Below, one piece after another: positions 28,989 through 38,642 of a stretch of 64,000 nt of DNA. Position 1 is the stretch's first letter, and every line of letters begins with the position of its first letter. Where the stretch lies: contig CANMCD010000005.1 in assembly GCA_947496185.1 (NCBI GenBank), positions 124,001 through 188,000 on the forward strand. The letters run 5' to 3'. Both the position numbers and the translations under genes were made by a program. Under the pieces are notes generated by a model that made no database searches, was not told the origin of the DNA, and saw nothing but the letters and a program-made list of their open reading frames with translations. The stretch comes from an uncultured Tenacibaculum sp. GTDB taxonomy: Bacteria; Bacteroidota; Bacteroidia; Flavobacteriales; Flavobacteriaceae.

Positions 28989-29393
28989 ATGGGAAGTCGT
29001 AAACATAACATGGCAACACAATTAAAAGAAGCTAAAAAGCAGAGAGCTTTTGCAAAGCTTACTAATTGTCCTACGTCACCAAGAAAAATGCGCTTGGTAG
29101 CAGATTTAGTAAGAGGAGTTGAAGTTGAAAGAGCTTTACAAATCTTACGATTCAGTCCAAAAGAAGCATCACGTAACTTAGAAAAGTTATTGTTATCTGC
29201 AATAGCGAACTGGCAAGTTAAAAACGAAGATGCAAGTATTGAAGATGCTGGATTATATGTGAAAACAATCTGTGTAGATAGCGCAGGGATGTTAAAAAGA
29301 TTAAGACCAGCTCCACAAGGACGTGCGCATAGAATCAGAAAGCGTTCTAATCACGTTACTTTAGAGTTAGGAACTAAAAATAATAGCAATTAA
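28989..29393 (+). CDS. rplV: 50S ribosomal protein L22
   Basis: 134 residues from the first ATG; a second ATG at 29010 would remove seven residues and is about equally likely. L22 lines the exit tunnel. [18 protein letters not shown] and the C-terminal beta-loop [20 protein letters not shown] are diagnostic. Confidence 0.98.
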   Translation: MGSRKHNMATQLKEAKKQRAFAKLTNCPTSPRKMRLVADLVRGVEVERALQILRFSPKEASRNLEKLLLSAIANWQVKNEDASIEDAGLYVKTICVDSAGMLKRLRPAPQGRAHRIRKRSNHVTLELGTKNNSN

Positions 29394-29404
29394 TCAAAGT
29401 AGAA

Positions 29405-30127
29405 ATGGGACAAAAAACAAATCCAATAGGAAATCGTTTAGGAATTATCAGAGGATGGGAATCTAACTGGTATGGAGGAAAGGACTACGGAGATAAAATT
29501 GCCGAAGACGATAGAATAAGAAAGTATATCAATGCTAGATTATCTAAAGCAAGTGTTTCTCGTGTAATTATCGAACGTACTTTAAAGCTTGTAACCGTTA
29601 CTATTACTACTGCTCGTCCTGGAATTATCATAGGTAAAGGTGGTCAGGAAGTAGACAAGTTAAAAGAGGAGTTAAAGAAAATTACTGGTAAAGAAGTACA
29701 GATAAATATTTTCGAAATCAAGCGTCCAGAATTAGATGCTAAGTTAGTAGCAGCTAGTATTGCACGTCAGATTGAAAATAGGATTTCTTATAAGCGTGCC
29801 ACTAAGATGGCAATTGCTGCAGCAATGCGTATGAACGCTGAAGGTATTAAAGTACAGTTATCAGGACGTTTAAATGGAGCTGAAATGGCTCGTTCTGAGC
29901 ACTACAAAGAAGGAAGAATTCCTTTATCAACTTTCAGAGCAGATATCGATTATGCACTTGTTGAATCACATACTACATACGGAAGAATTGGTGTGAAAGT
30001 ATGGATAATGAAAGGTGAGGTATATGGTAAGCGTGAATTATCACCATTAGTAGGATTATCAAAGCAAAAAGGTAATTCTAATAAAGGTGGAGGATCAGGT
30101 AAACGTCAACCTCGCAGAAGAAAATAA
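29405..30127 (+). CDS. rpsC: 30S ribosomal protein S3
   Basis: 240 residues. S3 lies at the mRNA entry and helps helicase activity. The KH domain shows [19 protein letters not shown]. The C-terminal domain has [17 protein letters not shown], then a short basic tail. Confidence 0.99.
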   Translation: MGQKTNPIGNRLGIIRGWESNWYGGKDYGDKIAEDDRIRKYINARLSKASVSRVIIERTLKLVTVTITTARPGIIIGKGGQEVDKLKEELKKITGKEVQINIFEIKRPELDAKLVAASIARQIENRISYKRATKMAIAAAMRMNAEGIKVQLSGRLNGAEMARSEHYKEGRIPLSTFRADIDYALVESHTTYGRIGVKVWIMKGEVYGKRELSPLVGLSKQKGNSNKGGGSGKRQPRRRK

Positions 30128-30147
30128 TTTTTTAAAAGAAATTACAG

Positions 30148-30579
30148 ATGTTACAGCCAAAAAGAGTAAAATTCCGTAGAGTTCAGAAAGGCAAGGGTAA
30201 TATGAGTGGTAACTCTGGAAGAGGAACACAATTATCAAACGGTATGTTTGGTATCAAATCCTTAGATCAGAACTTACTAACTTCTCGTCAAATCGAAGCA
30301 GCTCGTATTGCGGCAACTCGTTATATGAAAAGAGAGGGGCAATTATGGATTAAAATATTTCCAGACAAGCCTATTACAAAGAAGCCATTAGAAGTACGTA
30401 TGGGTAAAGGTAAAGGTGCTCCAGATCATTTCGTTGCAGTGGTTAAACCAGGAAGGATATTATTTGAAGTAGGTGGTGTACCTATGGAAATAGCTAAAGA
30501 AGCTTTACGTTTAGCAGCACAGAAATTACCTGTTAAAACGAAGTTTATAATAGCAAGAGATTACGATCATAACGCTTAA
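30148..30579 (+). CDS. rplP: 50S ribosomal protein L16
   Basis: 143 residues. L16 organises the A-site and aminoacyl-tRNA region. [16 protein letters not shown], the [23 protein letters not shown] block and the [20 protein letters not shown] loop are present. Confidence 0.99.
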   Translation: MLQPKRVKFRRVQKGKGNMSGNSGRGTQLSNGMFGIKSLDQNLLTSRQIEAARIAATRYMKREGQLWIKIFPDKPITKKPLEVRMGKGKGAPDHFVAVVKPGRILFEVGGVPMEIAKEALRLAAQKLPVKTKFIIARDYDHNA

Positions 30580-30591
30580 TTCTATTAAACA

Positions 30592-30783
30592 ATGAAACAA
30601 TCAGAAATTAAAGAATTATCAACAGCTGACTTACAAGACAAGCTAGGGGCGTTGAAGAAAAACTATACGGATCTTAAGATGGCTCACGCAATAACTCCAT
30701 TGGAGAACCCATTAGAGTTACGTAGCTTAAGAAGAACTGTAGCAAGAATTGCTACAGAATTAACCAAAAGAGAATTACAATAA
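30592..30783 (+). CDS. rpmC: 50S ribosomal protein L29
   Basis: 63 residues, a helical hairpin at the tunnel exit next to L23. KQSEIKELSTADLQDKL and ENPLELRSLRRTVARIATEL are typical. Confidence 0.98.
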   Translation: MKQSEIKELSTADLQDKLGALKKNYTDLKMAHAITPLENPLELRSLRRTVARIATELTKRELQ

Positions 30784-30802
30784 ATTCTAGTCAGTTTTAA
30801 AG

Positions 30803-31060
30803 ATGGAAAAAAGAAATCTTAGAAAAGAGAGAATAGGTGTTGTATCTAGTAACAAAATGGAGAAATCTATTGTTGTGAGCGAGGTAAAGAGAGTAAAACA
30901 CCCAATGTACGGAAAGTTCGTATTGAAGACTAAGAAGTATGTTGCACATGACGAGAATAACGATTGCAACGAAGGTGATACTGTAAAAATAATGGAAACA
31001 CGTCCATTGAGTAAATCTAAGCGTTGGAGATTAGTAGAAATCCTAGAAAGAGCTAAATAA
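30803..31060 (+). CDS. rpsQ: 30S ribosomal protein S17
   Basis: 85 residues. A primary 16S rRNA-binding OB-fold protein. [19 protein letters not shown] and [20 protein letters not shown] match the family, and the order rpmC-rpsQ-rplN is conserved. Confidence 0.99.
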   Translation: MEKRNLRKERIGVVSSNKMEKSIVVSEVKRVKHPMYGKFVLKTKKYVAHDENNDCNEGDTVKIMETRPLSKSKRWRLVEILERAK

Positions 31061-31062
31061 TT

Positions 31063-31431
31063 ATGTTACAAACAGAATCAAGATTAAAAGTAGCAGATAA
31101 CACTGGGGCAAAAGAAGTTTTAGTGATTAGAGTTTTAGGAGGAACAAAGAAGCGTTATGCTAGTGTTGGAGATAAAATCGTTGTAACGGTAAAATCTTCA
31201 ACTCCAAACGGTACTGTTAAGAAAGGTCAAGTATCTCGTGCAGTAGTTGTTCGTACTAAGAAGGAAGTTAGACGTAAAGACGGATCATATATCAGATTTG
31301 ATGACAATGCTTGTGTATTATTAAATCCAACTGAGGAGATGAGAGGTACACGTGTATTTGGTCCTGTGGCTCGTGAATTACGTGAGAAGCAATTTATGAA
31401 GATCGTATCATTGGCACCTGAAGTGCTTTAA
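31063..31431 (+). CDS. rplN: 50S ribosomal protein L14
   Basis: 122 residues. L14 forms an intersubunit bridge. [26 protein letters not shown] and the C-terminal [28 protein letters not shown] are diagnostic. Two bases after rpsQ. Confidence 0.99.
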   Translation: MLQTESRLKVADNTGAKEVLVIRVLGGTKKRYASVGDKIVVTVKSSTPNGTVKKGQVSRAVVVRTKKEVRRKDGSYIRFDDNACVLLNPTEEMRGTRVFGPVARELREKQFMKIVSLAPEVL

Positions 31432-31433
31432 TA

Positions 31434-31754
31434 ATGTATTTAAAGATGAAGAAGTTTAAAATCAAATCAGGAGATACTGTTAAAGTAATAGCAGGAGATC
31501 ACAAAGGATCTGAAGGTAAAGTTTTACAAATCCTGAAAGATAAAGATAGAGTTGTAGTTGAAGGTGTAAACATGGTGTCTAGACACACGAAGCCTAGTGC
31601 TGCAAATCCTCAAGGAGGGATTGTAAAAAAAGAAGCTCCATTACATATATCAAACGTTGCTTTGGTTGAAAACGGTCAAGCAGTACGTGTAGGTTATAAA
31701 GTAGAAGGAGATAAGAAAGTAAGATTTTCAAAAAAATCAGATAAAGCAATATAG
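31434..31754 (+). CDS. rplX: 50S ribosomal protein L24
   Basis: 106 residues from the first ATG, or 102 from the ATG at 31446, which gives the family-typical start [10 protein letters not shown] and may be the true one. L24 starts 50S assembly. The KOW motif is visible as [18 protein letters not shown]. Confidence 0.97.
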   Translation: MYLKMKKFKIKSGDTVKVIAGDHKGSEGKVLQILKDKDRVVVEGVNMVSRHTKPSAANPQGGIVKKEAPLHISNVALVENGQAVRVGYKVEGDKKVRFSKKSDKAI

Positions 31755-31756
31755 CC

Positions 31757-32308
31757 ATGAGTTACGTACCAAGATTAAAAGAAGAGTACAAGAGCAGAGT
31801 AATCAGCGCTCTTACGGAAGAATTCGGTTATAAGAACGTAATGCAGGTACCTAAACTACAGAAAATTGTAGTAAGTAAAGGAGTAGGTGCTGCTATTGCT
31901 GATAAGAAATTAATAGAATACGCTGTTGATGAGTTAACAACAATCACAGGTCAAAAAGCAGTATCTACTGTATCTAAAAAGGATGTAGCTAACTTCAAAT
32001 TACGTAAAGGAATGCCAATTGGTGCTAAGGTTACGTTGAGAGGTGAGATTATGTACGAATTTTTAGATCGTTTAATAACAGCTTCTTTACCACGTGTAAG
32101 AGATTTTAACGGTATCAAAGCGAATGGTTTTGATGGTAGAGGTAACTACAATATAGGAATTACTGAACAAATCATCTATCCAGAGATTAATATTGATCAA
32201 GTTAAGAAAATCAGTGGAATGGATATTACATTTGTAACATCTGCTCAAACTGATAAAGAAGCTAAATCATTATTAGGAGAATTAGGATTACCATTTAAAA
32301 AGAACTAA
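31757..32308 (+). CDS. rplE: 50S ribosomal protein L5
   Basis: 183 residues. L5 binds 5S rRNA in the central protuberance. [17 protein letters not shown], the [15 protein letters not shown] loop and the [30 protein letters not shown] block are typical. Confidence 0.99.
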   Translation: MSYVPRLKEEYKSRVISALTEEFGYKNVMQVPKLQKIVVSKGVGAAIADKKLIEYAVDELTTITGQKAVSTVSKKDVANFKLRKGMPIGAKVTLRGEIMYEFLDRLITASLPRVRDFNGIKANGFDGRGNYNIGITEQIIYPEINIDQVKKISGMDITFVTSAQTDKEAKSLLGELGLPFKKN

Positions 32309-32310
32309 AG

Positions 32311-32580
32311 ATGGCTAAAGAATCAATGAAAGCGCGTGAGCGCAAAAGAGCTAAAATAGTAGCAAAGTATGCTGAAAAAAGGAAAGCTTTAAAAGAAGCT
32401 GGAGATTATGAAGGTTTACAAAAGTTACCTAAAAATGCTTCGCCAATCAGAATGCATAACCGTTGTAAATTAACGGGACGTCCAAAAGGATATATGCGTC
32501 AGTTCGGAATTTCTCGTGTTACTTTCCGTGAAATGGCGAACCAAGGATTAATTCCGGGTGTAAAGAAAGCTAGTTGGTAA
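32311..32580 (+). CDS. rpsN: 30S ribosomal protein S14, zinc-free form
   Basis: 89 residues, the longer form without the four-cysteine zinc ribbon; only one Cys is present, in [17 protein letters not shown]14 is in the 30S head beside S3 and S10. It is the last gene before a break in the spc operon. The C-terminal [13 protein letters not shown] is standard. Confidence 0.99.
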   Translation: MAKESMKARERKRAKIVAKYAEKRKALKEAGDYEGLQKLPKNASPIRMHNRCKLTGRPKGYMRQFGISRVTFREMANQGLIPGVKKASW

Positions 32581-32914
32581 GATGAAGTCTTATTCAATTT
32601 AAGATAAAACAAGGGTATACAATTTATTTTGTATGCCCTTATTTATTATAGAAATTATCAAAATATAGACGACTATATATCACCAAAATTTTATTGTACA
32701 GGTACAATAAATTAATAGTCAAATTGATAATTGGCAAAACCCTTTTTTTTTTGAAAACTTTGCGTATATTTGCAAACTGTTTTTCATGGGGAAATTATGC
32801 CTTTTTTTGAAAAAACAATGATAAAGTATTAACTGGTTTCAGGTTTAATGATTACGATTTTTTTCGTAGTAAATATATAAGTCATTGAAAACCAAAACCA
32901 TAAATTAATTAATT
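32581..32914 (+). promoter_or_regulatory. Break in the spc operon: terminator-like hairpin then a new promoter
   Basis: This 334-base gap has no gene. AAGGGTATACAA (32611-32622) pairs with TTGTATGCCCTT (32629-32640) and is followed by ATTTATT, a probable terminator or attenuator for the rplC-rpsN transcript. TATATTTG at 32765-32772 fits the -7 box of a new promoter for rpsH onward; no clean TTTG lies 19 bases upstream. About 140 bases of leader precede rpsH. Confidence 0.6.
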
Positions 32915-33313
32915 ATGTACACAGATCCAATCGCGGATTTTCTTACTCGTGTGAGAAATGCTATTGCAGCAGGTCACAGAGTTGTTGAAGTTCCTGCTTC
33001 AAAACTGAAGAAGGAAATGACCAAAATTTTGTTCGATCAAGGGTACATTTTAAGTTATCAGTTTAATGATGATACTGTACAAGGTACTATCAAGATAGCT
33101 TTAAAGTACGATGGGAATACAAAAGAGTCGGTTATTAGAAAAATTCAAAGAGTTTCTACGCCAGGTTTACGTAAGTATGTTGGTGCTAAAGAAATGCCTA
33201 GAGTATTGAATGGTTTAGGTATTGCTATTATTTCTACATCGAGAGGTGTAATGACAAATAAGAAAGCGCGCCAAGAAAACGTAGGTGGAGAAGTATTATG
33301 TTACGTTTACTAA
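32915..33313 (+). CDS. rpsH: 30S ribosomal protein S8
   Basis: 132 residues. S8 binds the central domain of 16S rRNA, and in E. coli is the repressor of the spc operon. TDPIADFLTRVRNA and the C-terminal STSRGVMTNKKARQENVGGEVLCYVY are diagnostic. Here it is the first gene after a promoter-bearing gap. Confidence 0.99.
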   Translation: MYTDPIADFLTRVRNAIAAGHRVVEVPASKLKKEMTKILFDQGYILSYQFNDDTVQGTIKIALKYDGNTKESVIRKIQRVSTPGLRKYVGAKEMPRVLNGLGIAIISTSRGVMTNKKARQENVGGEVLCYVY

Positions 33314-33328
33314 AAACACATTTGTAAG

Positions 33329-33874
33329 ATGAGTAGAATAGGAAAAAATCCAATCGCATTGCCACAAGGTGTTGAAGTTAAAGTAAACGGAAACGTGGTT
33401 ACAGTAAAAGGTAAATTGGGTGAGTTAACACAAGAATTAACTGACGGAATTACCTTAGAAGTTGAAGAAGGAACTCTTACGTTAGCAAGACCTTCTGATA
33501 GTAAACAACACAAAGCTGCACACGGTTTATATCGTGCTTTAATCAGAAATATGGTTGAAGGAGTAAGCAAAGGGTTTACTAAAGAATTAGAGTTAGTAGG
33601 TGTAGGTTATAGAGCATCTAACCAAGGTCAAAAATTAGATTTAGCTTTAGGTTTTTCTCATAACATTATTTTAGATTTAGCTCCAGAAGTTAAAGTTGAG
33701 ACGGTATCTGAAAAAGGTAAAAACCCAATCATCAAGTTAACTTCACATGACAAGCAATTAGTGGGTCAGGTTGCAGCAAAAATCCGTTCTTTCCGTAAGC
33801 CAGAGCCTTACAAAGGAAAAGGAATTAAGTTTGTAGGAGAAGTATTAAGAAGAAAAGCAGGTAAATCTGCATAA
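33329..33874 (+). CDS. rplF: 50S ribosomal protein L6
   Basis: 181 residues, with the duplicated alpha-beta fold of L6. SRIGKNPIALPQGVEVKV at the start and the C-terminal IRSFRKPEPYKGKGIKFVGEVLRRKAGK are typical. L6 lies near the factor-binding site. Confidence 0.99.
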   Translation: MSRIGKNPIALPQGVEVKVNGNVVTVKGKLGELTQELTDGITLEVEEGTLTLARPSDSKQHKAAHGLYRALIRNMVEGVSKGFTKELELVGVGYRASNQGQKLDLALGFSHNIILDLAPEVKVETVSEKGKNPIIKLTSHDKQLVGQVAAKIRSFRKPEPYKGKGIKFVGEVLRRKAGKSA

Positions 33875-33889
33875 TAACTAAGAAATATT

Positions 33890-34240
33890 ATGGCATTATC
33901 AAAGCTTGAAAGAAGACAACGTATTAAGCATAGAATCAGAAAGATAGTTACAGGAACAGCTGAGAAACCTAGATTGTCAGTTTTTAGAAGTAACAAAGAG
34001 ATTTATGCTCAATTAATAAACGATGTTGCTGGTGTAACAATTGCATCTGCTTCATCAAAGGACAAAGACGTAACGTCTAGTTCTAAAGCAGAAGCTGCAG
34101 CAGCTGTAGGGAAAGCTATCGCTGAAAAAGCTTCAAAAGCTGGCGTAGAAACTGTTGCTTTTGATCGTAACGGATATTTATACCACGGGAGAGTAAAAGT
34201 ATTGGCAGAAGCTGCAAGAGAAGCTGGTTTAAAATTTTAA
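33890..34240 (+). CDS. rplR: 50S ribosomal protein L18
   Basis: 116 residues. L18 binds 5S rRNA together with L5. [33 protein letters not shown] and [26 protein letters not shown] match the family. Confidence 0.99.
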   Translation: MALSKLERRQRIKHRIRKIVTGTAEKPRLSVFRSNKEIYAQLINDVAGVTIASASSKDKDVTSSSKAEAAAAVGKAIAEKASKAGVETVAFDRNGYLYHGRVKVLAEAAREAGLKF

Positions 34241-34251
34241 GAAATTATATT

Positions 34252-34773
34252 ATGTTAGGATATAAAAACGTAGAAAGAGTAAAACCAAGCGGATTAGAGC
34301 TTGTAGATAAATTAGTAGGAGTTCAACGTGTTACCAAAGTAACTAAAGGGGGTAGAGCGTTTGGATTTTCTGCAATTGTTGTTGTCGGAGACGGTAATGG
34401 AGTAGTAGGACATGGATTAGGAAAATCTAAAGATGTTTCTTCTGCTATCGCTAAAGCCGTTGAAGATGCTAAGAAAAATTTAGTACGTGTTCCAATTCTT
34501 GATGGAACATTGCCACATGAGCAAAAAGGAAAGTTCGGTGGAGCAAAAGTTTTCCTTAAACCAGCTTCTCATGGTACGGGAGTAATTGCGGGTGGTGCTG
34601 TTCGTTCGGTATTAGAATCTGTAGGTGTAAAAGATGTATTATCTAAATCACAAGGTTCTTCAAATCCACATAACGTAGTAAAAGCTACTTTTGATGCATT
34701 ATTACAATTAAGAAGTGCAGAGACTATAGCCAAACAAAGAGGTATTTCTTTAGAGAAAGTTTTTAACGGATAA
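34252..34773 (+). CDS. rpsE: 30S ribosomal protein S5
   Basis: 173 residues. S5 controls decoding accuracy with S4. [25 protein letters not shown] is the double-stranded-RNA-binding-like domain. [33 protein letters not shown] is the conserved C-terminal domain. Confidence 0.99.
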   Translation: MLGYKNVERVKPSGLELVDKLVGVQRVTKVTKGGRAFGFSAIVVVGDGNGVVGHGLGKSKDVSSAIAKAVEDAKKNLVRVPILDGTLPHEQKGKFGGAKVFLKPASHGTGVIAGGAVRSVLESVGVKDVLSKSQGSSNPHNVVKATFDALLQLRSAETIAKQRGISLEKVFNG

Positions 34774-34784
34774 ATATTAAGACG

Positions 34785-34967
34785 ATGAGTAAAATAAGAG
34801 TTACACAATTAAAGAGTAATATTGGTCGCCTTAAAAACCAAAAAAGAACCTTAGAGGCGTTAGGATTACGTAGAATAAACCAAACTGTAGAGCACGATGC
34901 ATCGGCTACAATTTTGGGAATGATAAATAAAGTTCAACACTTAGTTTCTGTAGAAGAAATTAAATAA
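34785..34967 (+). CDS. rpmD: 50S ribosomal protein L30
   Basis: 60 residues. SKIRVTQLKSNIGRLKNQKRTLEALGLRRINQTVEHDAS is the standard L30 sequence. Between rpsE and rplO, as expected. Confidence 0.98.
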   Translation: MSKIRVTQLKSNIGRLKNQKRTLEALGLRRINQTVEHDASATILGMINKVQHLVSVEEIK

Positions 34968-34979
34968 GATATATTAAAG

Positions 34980-35429
34980 ATGAGTTTACATAACTTAAAA
35001 CCTGCATCTGGATCTACTAAAAATACCAAAAGAATAGCTCGTGGTGAAGGTTCAGGTCGTGGTGGTACCTCTACAAGAGGTCACAAAGGAGCTAAATCTC
35101 GTTCAGGGTATTCTCGTAAAATTGGATTTGAAGGAGGACAAATGCCACTTCAAAGAAGAGTACCTAAGTTTGGATTTACCAATATAAACCGTAAAGAATA
35201 TGTTGGTGTAAACCTAGATACTTTACAAGCTTTAGTTGACAACGGAAAAATTAAAGACGCCGTTACTTTGGACGTTTTAGTTGAAAACCGTTTGGCTCGT
35301 AAGAATGATTTGGTGAAAATTTTAGGACGTGGAGAGTTAACAGCAAAATTAAATATTACTGTACATAAATTCACTGCTACTGCTAAAGCGGCTATAGAGT
35401 CTGCTGGAGGTGAAGCGGTTAACTTATAA
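34980..35429 (+). CDS. rplO: 50S ribosomal protein L15
   Basis: 149 residues. The glycine- and arginine-rich N-terminus (RGEGSGRGGTSTRGHKGAKSR) penetrates 23S rRNA; the globular domain follows, with FEGGQMPLQRRVPKFGF. Ends 14 bases before secY. Confidence 0.99.
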   Translation: MSLHNLKPASGSTKNTKRIARGEGSGRGGTSTRGHKGAKSRSGYSRKIGFEGGQMPLQRRVPKFGFTNINRKEYVGVNLDTLQALVDNGKIKDAVTLDVLVENRLARKNDLVKILGRGELTAKLNITVHKFTATAKAAIESAGGEAVNL

Positions 35430-35443
35430 GAAAACTGTAAATA

Positions 35444-36766
35444 ATGAACTTTATAAATACTTTAAGAGACATTTTCAAGATTGAAGAGTTAAAAGAAAAA
35501 ATACTTTTAACCATAGGTTTAATTGCTGTGTATCGTTTTATGGCGGCTGTTCCATTACCTGGAATAGACCCTACACAATTAGCAGCATTAAAAGATCAAG
35601 CTGGAGGTGGTCTTTTGGGGTTATTAAATGCATTTACAGGAGGGGCATTTGCTAGAGCGTCTGTTATGGCACTTGGTATAATGCCTTATATTTCTGCATC
35701 TATTGTAGTGCAATTGATGGGTATAGCAGTACCTTATTTGCAAAAACTACAGAAAGATGGAGAAAGTGGAAGAAAGAAAATAACTCAAATAACCAGATGG
35801 TTAACTATTTTAATTACCCTGGTTCAAGGACCTACTTATATTACTGCAATTAAAACTCAATTTGGACTTCCTGAATCTGCATTTTTAGTAGGAGGAGCTA
35901 CTTTTTGGCTGTCGTCAATGATCTTATTGACCGCAGGTACTATTTTCGCTATGTGGTTAGGTGAAAGAATTACCGATAAAGGTGTTGGTAATGGTATTTC
36001 ATTATTAATTACAGTAGGGATCATAGCCAATTTTCCAGTAGCTTTCTTACAAGAGGTTGTCTCTAAGACCGATAACGCAGGAGGCGGTGGAATTATGATG
36101 ATTTTAATTGAGTTAATTATTTGGTTTGTAGTGATATTATTAACTGTTTTGTTAGTTACAGCAGTACGTAAAGTAGCAGTTCAGTACGCAAGACGTACAA
36201 CGGTTACAAACGTAAAAGATGTAGACGGGGCAAGACAGTATATTCCGTTAAAATTAAATGCCGCTGGAGTGATGCCAATCATATTTGCTCAAGCTATCAT
36301 GTTTTTGCCTGTTGCTTTAGGTCAAAAATATCCTGCTTTGAACAGTTTGGCTGACAACTTCGGCTTGTGGTATAACGTTATATTTGCTATCTTAATTATT
36401 GTCTTCAGTTACTTTTATACAGCAATAACCATTCCTACGAATAAAATGGCAGAAGATTTAAAGAGGAGTAATGGATTTGTTCCTGGGTATAAACCAGGAG
36501 AAGAAACGGCTAATTATCTTGATTCGGTGTTATCTAAAATAACATTTCCAGGGTCGTTATTTTTAGCTGCATTATCTGTACTTCCAGCAATCATTGTAAA
36601 GTTTGGAGTTACTCAAAACTGGGCAATGTTTTATGGAGGAACCTCTTTAATCATTATGGTAGGAGTTGCAATTGATACCATTCAACAAATCAATTCATAC
36701 TTATTAAATAGTCGATATGACGGTTTAATGAAAACAGGTAACACTAATAGAAAATCATTAAAATAA
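35444..36766 (+). CDS. secY: Protein translocase subunit SecY
   Basis: 440 residues with ten hydrophobic segments, the channel of the Sec translocon in the inner membrane. [16 protein letters not shown] begins TM1; [28 protein letters not shown] and the cytosolic loop [23 protein letters not shown] are SecY signatures. infA follows by one base. No map or adk gene follows, as it does in some other bacteria. Confidence 0.99.
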   Translation: MNFINTLRDIFKIEELKEKILLTIGLIAVYRFMAAVPLPGIDPTQLAALKDQAGGGLLGLLNAFTGGAFARASVMALGIMPYISASIVVQLMGIAVPYLQKLQKDGESGRKKITQITRWLTILITLVQGPTYITAIKTQFGLPESAFLVGGATFWLSSMILLTAGTIFAMWLGERITDKGVGNGISLLITVGIIANFPVAFLQEVVSKTDNAGGGGIMMILIELIIWFVVILLTVLLVTAVRKVAVQYARRTTVTNVKDVDGARQYIPLKLNAAGVMPIIFAQAIMFLPVALGQKYPALNSLADNFGLWYNVIFAILIIVFSYFYTAITIPTNKMAEDLKRSNGFVPGYKPGEETANYLDSVLSKITFPGSLFLAALSVLPAIIVKFGVTQNWAMFYGGTSLIIMVGVAIDTIQQINSYLLNSRYDGLMKTGNTNRKSLK

Positions 36767-36767
36767 T

Positions 36768-36983
36768 ATGGCTAAACAACCAGCAATTCAACAAGATGGA
36801 ACAATAACAGAAGCATTATCTAATGCAATGTTTCGTGTAGAATTAGAAAACGGACATATTGTGACGGCTCACATTTCTGGAAAAATGCGTATGCATTATA
36901 TCAAATTATTACCTGGTGATAAGGTAAAATTAGAAATGAGCCCATATGATTTATCGAAGGCAAGAATTACTTACAGATATTAA
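36768..36983 (+). CDS. infA: Translation initiation factor IF-1
   Basis: 71 residues, an S1-like OB fold. [29 protein letters not shown] and [28 protein letters not shown] are typical. IF-1 blocks the A site during initiation. It is coupled to secY. Confidence 0.99.
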   Translation: MAKQPAIQQDGTITEALSNAMFRVELENGHIVTAHISGKMRMHYIKLLPGDKVKLEMSPYDLSKARITYRY

Positions 36984-36995
36984 AAAATAAAACTG

Positions 36996-37112
36996 ATGAA
37001 AGTAAGAGCATCATTAAAGAAGAGAAGTGCCGACTGCAAAATAGTTCGCAGAAAAGGCAGATTATATGTAATAAACAAAAAGAATCCTAGATTTAAACAA
37101 AGACAAGGTTAG
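36996..37112 (+). CDS. rpmJ: 50S ribosomal protein L36, zinc-free form
   Basis: 38 residues, starting at the ATG at 36996-36998. The sequence begins [15 protein letters not shown] and ends NPRFKQRQG. Zinc-type L36 has three Cys and one His; here only one Cys remains, so this is the cysteine-poor form that does not need zinc. It lies between infA and rpsM, the conserved position, two bases before rpsM. Confidence 0.97.
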   Translation: MKVRASLKKRSADCKIVRRKGRLYVINKKNPRFKQRQG

Positions 37113-37114
37113 TT

Positions 37115-37480
37115 ATGGCAAGAATCGCAGGTATTGATATCCCAAAAAATAAAAGAGGTGTTGTAGCCTTAACTTACATATTTGGTATAGGAAGAAGCAG
37201 AGCTAAAGAAGTATTAGCAACTGCAAAAGTAGATGAAGGAATCAAAGTCCAAGATTGGACAGACGATCAAATAGCAGCCATTCGTGGTGCTGTAGGTACT
37301 TACACCATTGAAGGTGAATTGCGTTCTGAAGTACAATTAAACATCAAACGTTTAATGGACATTGGATGTCAAAGAGGAATCCGTCATAGACTTGGATTGC
37401 CTTTGAGAGGTCAAAGAACGAAAAATAATTCTCGTACAAGAAAAGGTAAGAGAAAAACGGTAGCTAACAAGAAAAAATAA
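37115..37480 (+). CDS. rpsM: 30S ribosomal protein S13
   Basis: 121 residues. [29 protein letters not shown] and the C-terminal [31 protein letters not shown] are diagnostic. S13 contacts P-site tRNA and forms bridges to the 50S head. Confidence 0.99.
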   Translation: MARIAGIDIPKNKRGVVALTYIFGIGRSRAKEVLATAKVDEGIKVQDWTDDQIAAIRGAVGTYTIEGELRSEVQLNIKRLMDIGCQRGIRHRLGLPLRGQRTKNNSRTRKGKRKTVANKKK

Positions 37481-37513
37481 TAGCTTGACTATTTACTAAA
37501 ATGGTAAAGAATT

Positions 37514-37900
37514 ATGGCAAAATCTAAAGTAACAAAAAAACGTAAAGTTGTAATTGAATCAGTAGGCGAAGCTCGTATTACTGCTTCGTTCAACAACATT
37601 ATTATATCTTTAACTAATAAAAAAGGAGATGTAATCTCTTGGTCATCAGCTGGTAAAATGGGCTTTAGAGGATCTAAGAAAAACACTCCTTATGCAGCTC
37701 AATTAGCAGCAGAAGATTGTGCTAAGGTAGCTAAAGAAGCTGGATTACGTAAAGTTAAAGTATATGTGAAAGGACCAGGGAACGGTAGAGAATCTGCTAT
37801 TAGATCACTTCACAATTCTGGTATTGAGGTGACTGAAATCATAGATGTTACTCCAATTCCTCACAATGGATGCCGTCCACCTAAAAGAAGAAGAGTATAA
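37514..37900 (+). CDS. rpsK: 30S ribosomal protein S11
   Basis: 128 residues. [37 protein letters not shown] and [18 protein letters not shown] are the standard S11 sequence. S11 lies on the platform near the anti-Shine-Dalgarno end of 16S rRNA. Confidence 0.99.
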   Translation: MAKSKVTKKRKVVIESVGEARITASFNNIIISLTNKKGDVISWSSAGKMGFRGSKKNTPYAAQLAAEDCAKVAKEAGLRKVKVYVKGPGNGRESAIRSLHNSGIEVTEIIDVTPIPHNGCRPPKRRRV

Positions 37901-37958
37901 TAAAGAGCCACTTCTTTATATGCTCACTTTTTATTTTATTTATTAAATTTTAACCAAG

Positions 37959-38004
37959 TAGGAATAAAGATCATCGAAGGAGTAGCCTTAATTCATGATC
38001 CCTA
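37959..38004 (+). promoter_or_regulatory. Nested hairpin in the rpsD leader, candidate S4 autoregulatory site
   Basis: Within the 120-base gap before rpsD, TAGG pairs with CCTA, GATCAT (37969-37974) with ATGATC (37995-38000), and inner AAGG (37977-37980) with CCTT (37986-37989), forming one long interrupted stem that ends 17 bases before the rpsD ATG. S4 is a known translational repressor of its own operon in E. coli and of its own gene in B. subtilis. That this hairpin is its target is inference. Confidence 0.5.
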
Positions 38005-38020
38005 TTTAAATTAACAAAAA

Positions 38021-38626
38021 ATGGCAAGATATACAGGACCAAAAACCAAGATCGCTCGTAAATTCGGTCAAGCTATCTTTGGTGATGACAAAAATTTTGA
38101 AAAAAGAAACTACCCTCCAGGACAACACGGTGTTGGAAAAAGAAGAGGGAAAAAATCAGAATATGCGATCCAATTAATGGAGAAGCAAAAGGCGAAGTAT
38201 ACATATGGTATATTAGAGCGTCAGTTCAGTAACTTATTCAAAAAAGCATCATCTTCAAAAGGTATTACAGGTGAGGTTTTATTACAATTATGTGAGTCAA
38301 GATTAGATAATGTTGTTTACCGTTTAGGTATCGCAAATTCTCGTAGAGCTGCTCGTCAATTAGTATCACATCGTCATATTACTGTGAATGGTAACATCGT
38401 AAACATACCTTCTTATAGATTAAAAGAAGGGGATGTAGTTGCCGTTAGAGAGAAGTCTAAATCATTAGAAGCAATTGAAAACTCTTTAGCAGCAAATAGT
38501 AGTGTTTACGAATGGTTGACATGGAATGCAGATCAAAAGTCAGGTACCTTTGTAAAGGTTCCAGAAAGATTGCAAATTCCAGAAAACATTAAAGAGCAAT
38601 TAATCGTAGAATTATATTCTAAATAA
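38021..38626 (+). CDS. rpsD: 30S ribosomal protein S4
   Basis: 201 residues. S4 starts 30S assembly and binds 16S rRNA helix junctions. [33 protein letters not shown] and the S4 RNA-binding motif [33 protein letters not shown] are present. It is preceded by a structured leader, a plausible place for autoregulation. Confidence 0.99.
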   Translation: MARYTGPKTKIARKFGQAIFGDDKNFEKRNYPPGQHGVGKRRGKKSEYAIQLMEKQKAKYTYGILERQFSNLFKKASSSKGITGEVLLQLCESRLDNVVYRLGIANSRRAARQLVSHRHITVNGNIVNIPSYRLKEGDVVAVREKSKSLEAIENSLAANSSVYEWLTWNADQKSGTFVKVPERLQIPENIKEQLIVELYSK

Positions 38627-38642
38627 TCTTGACAAACTTATT

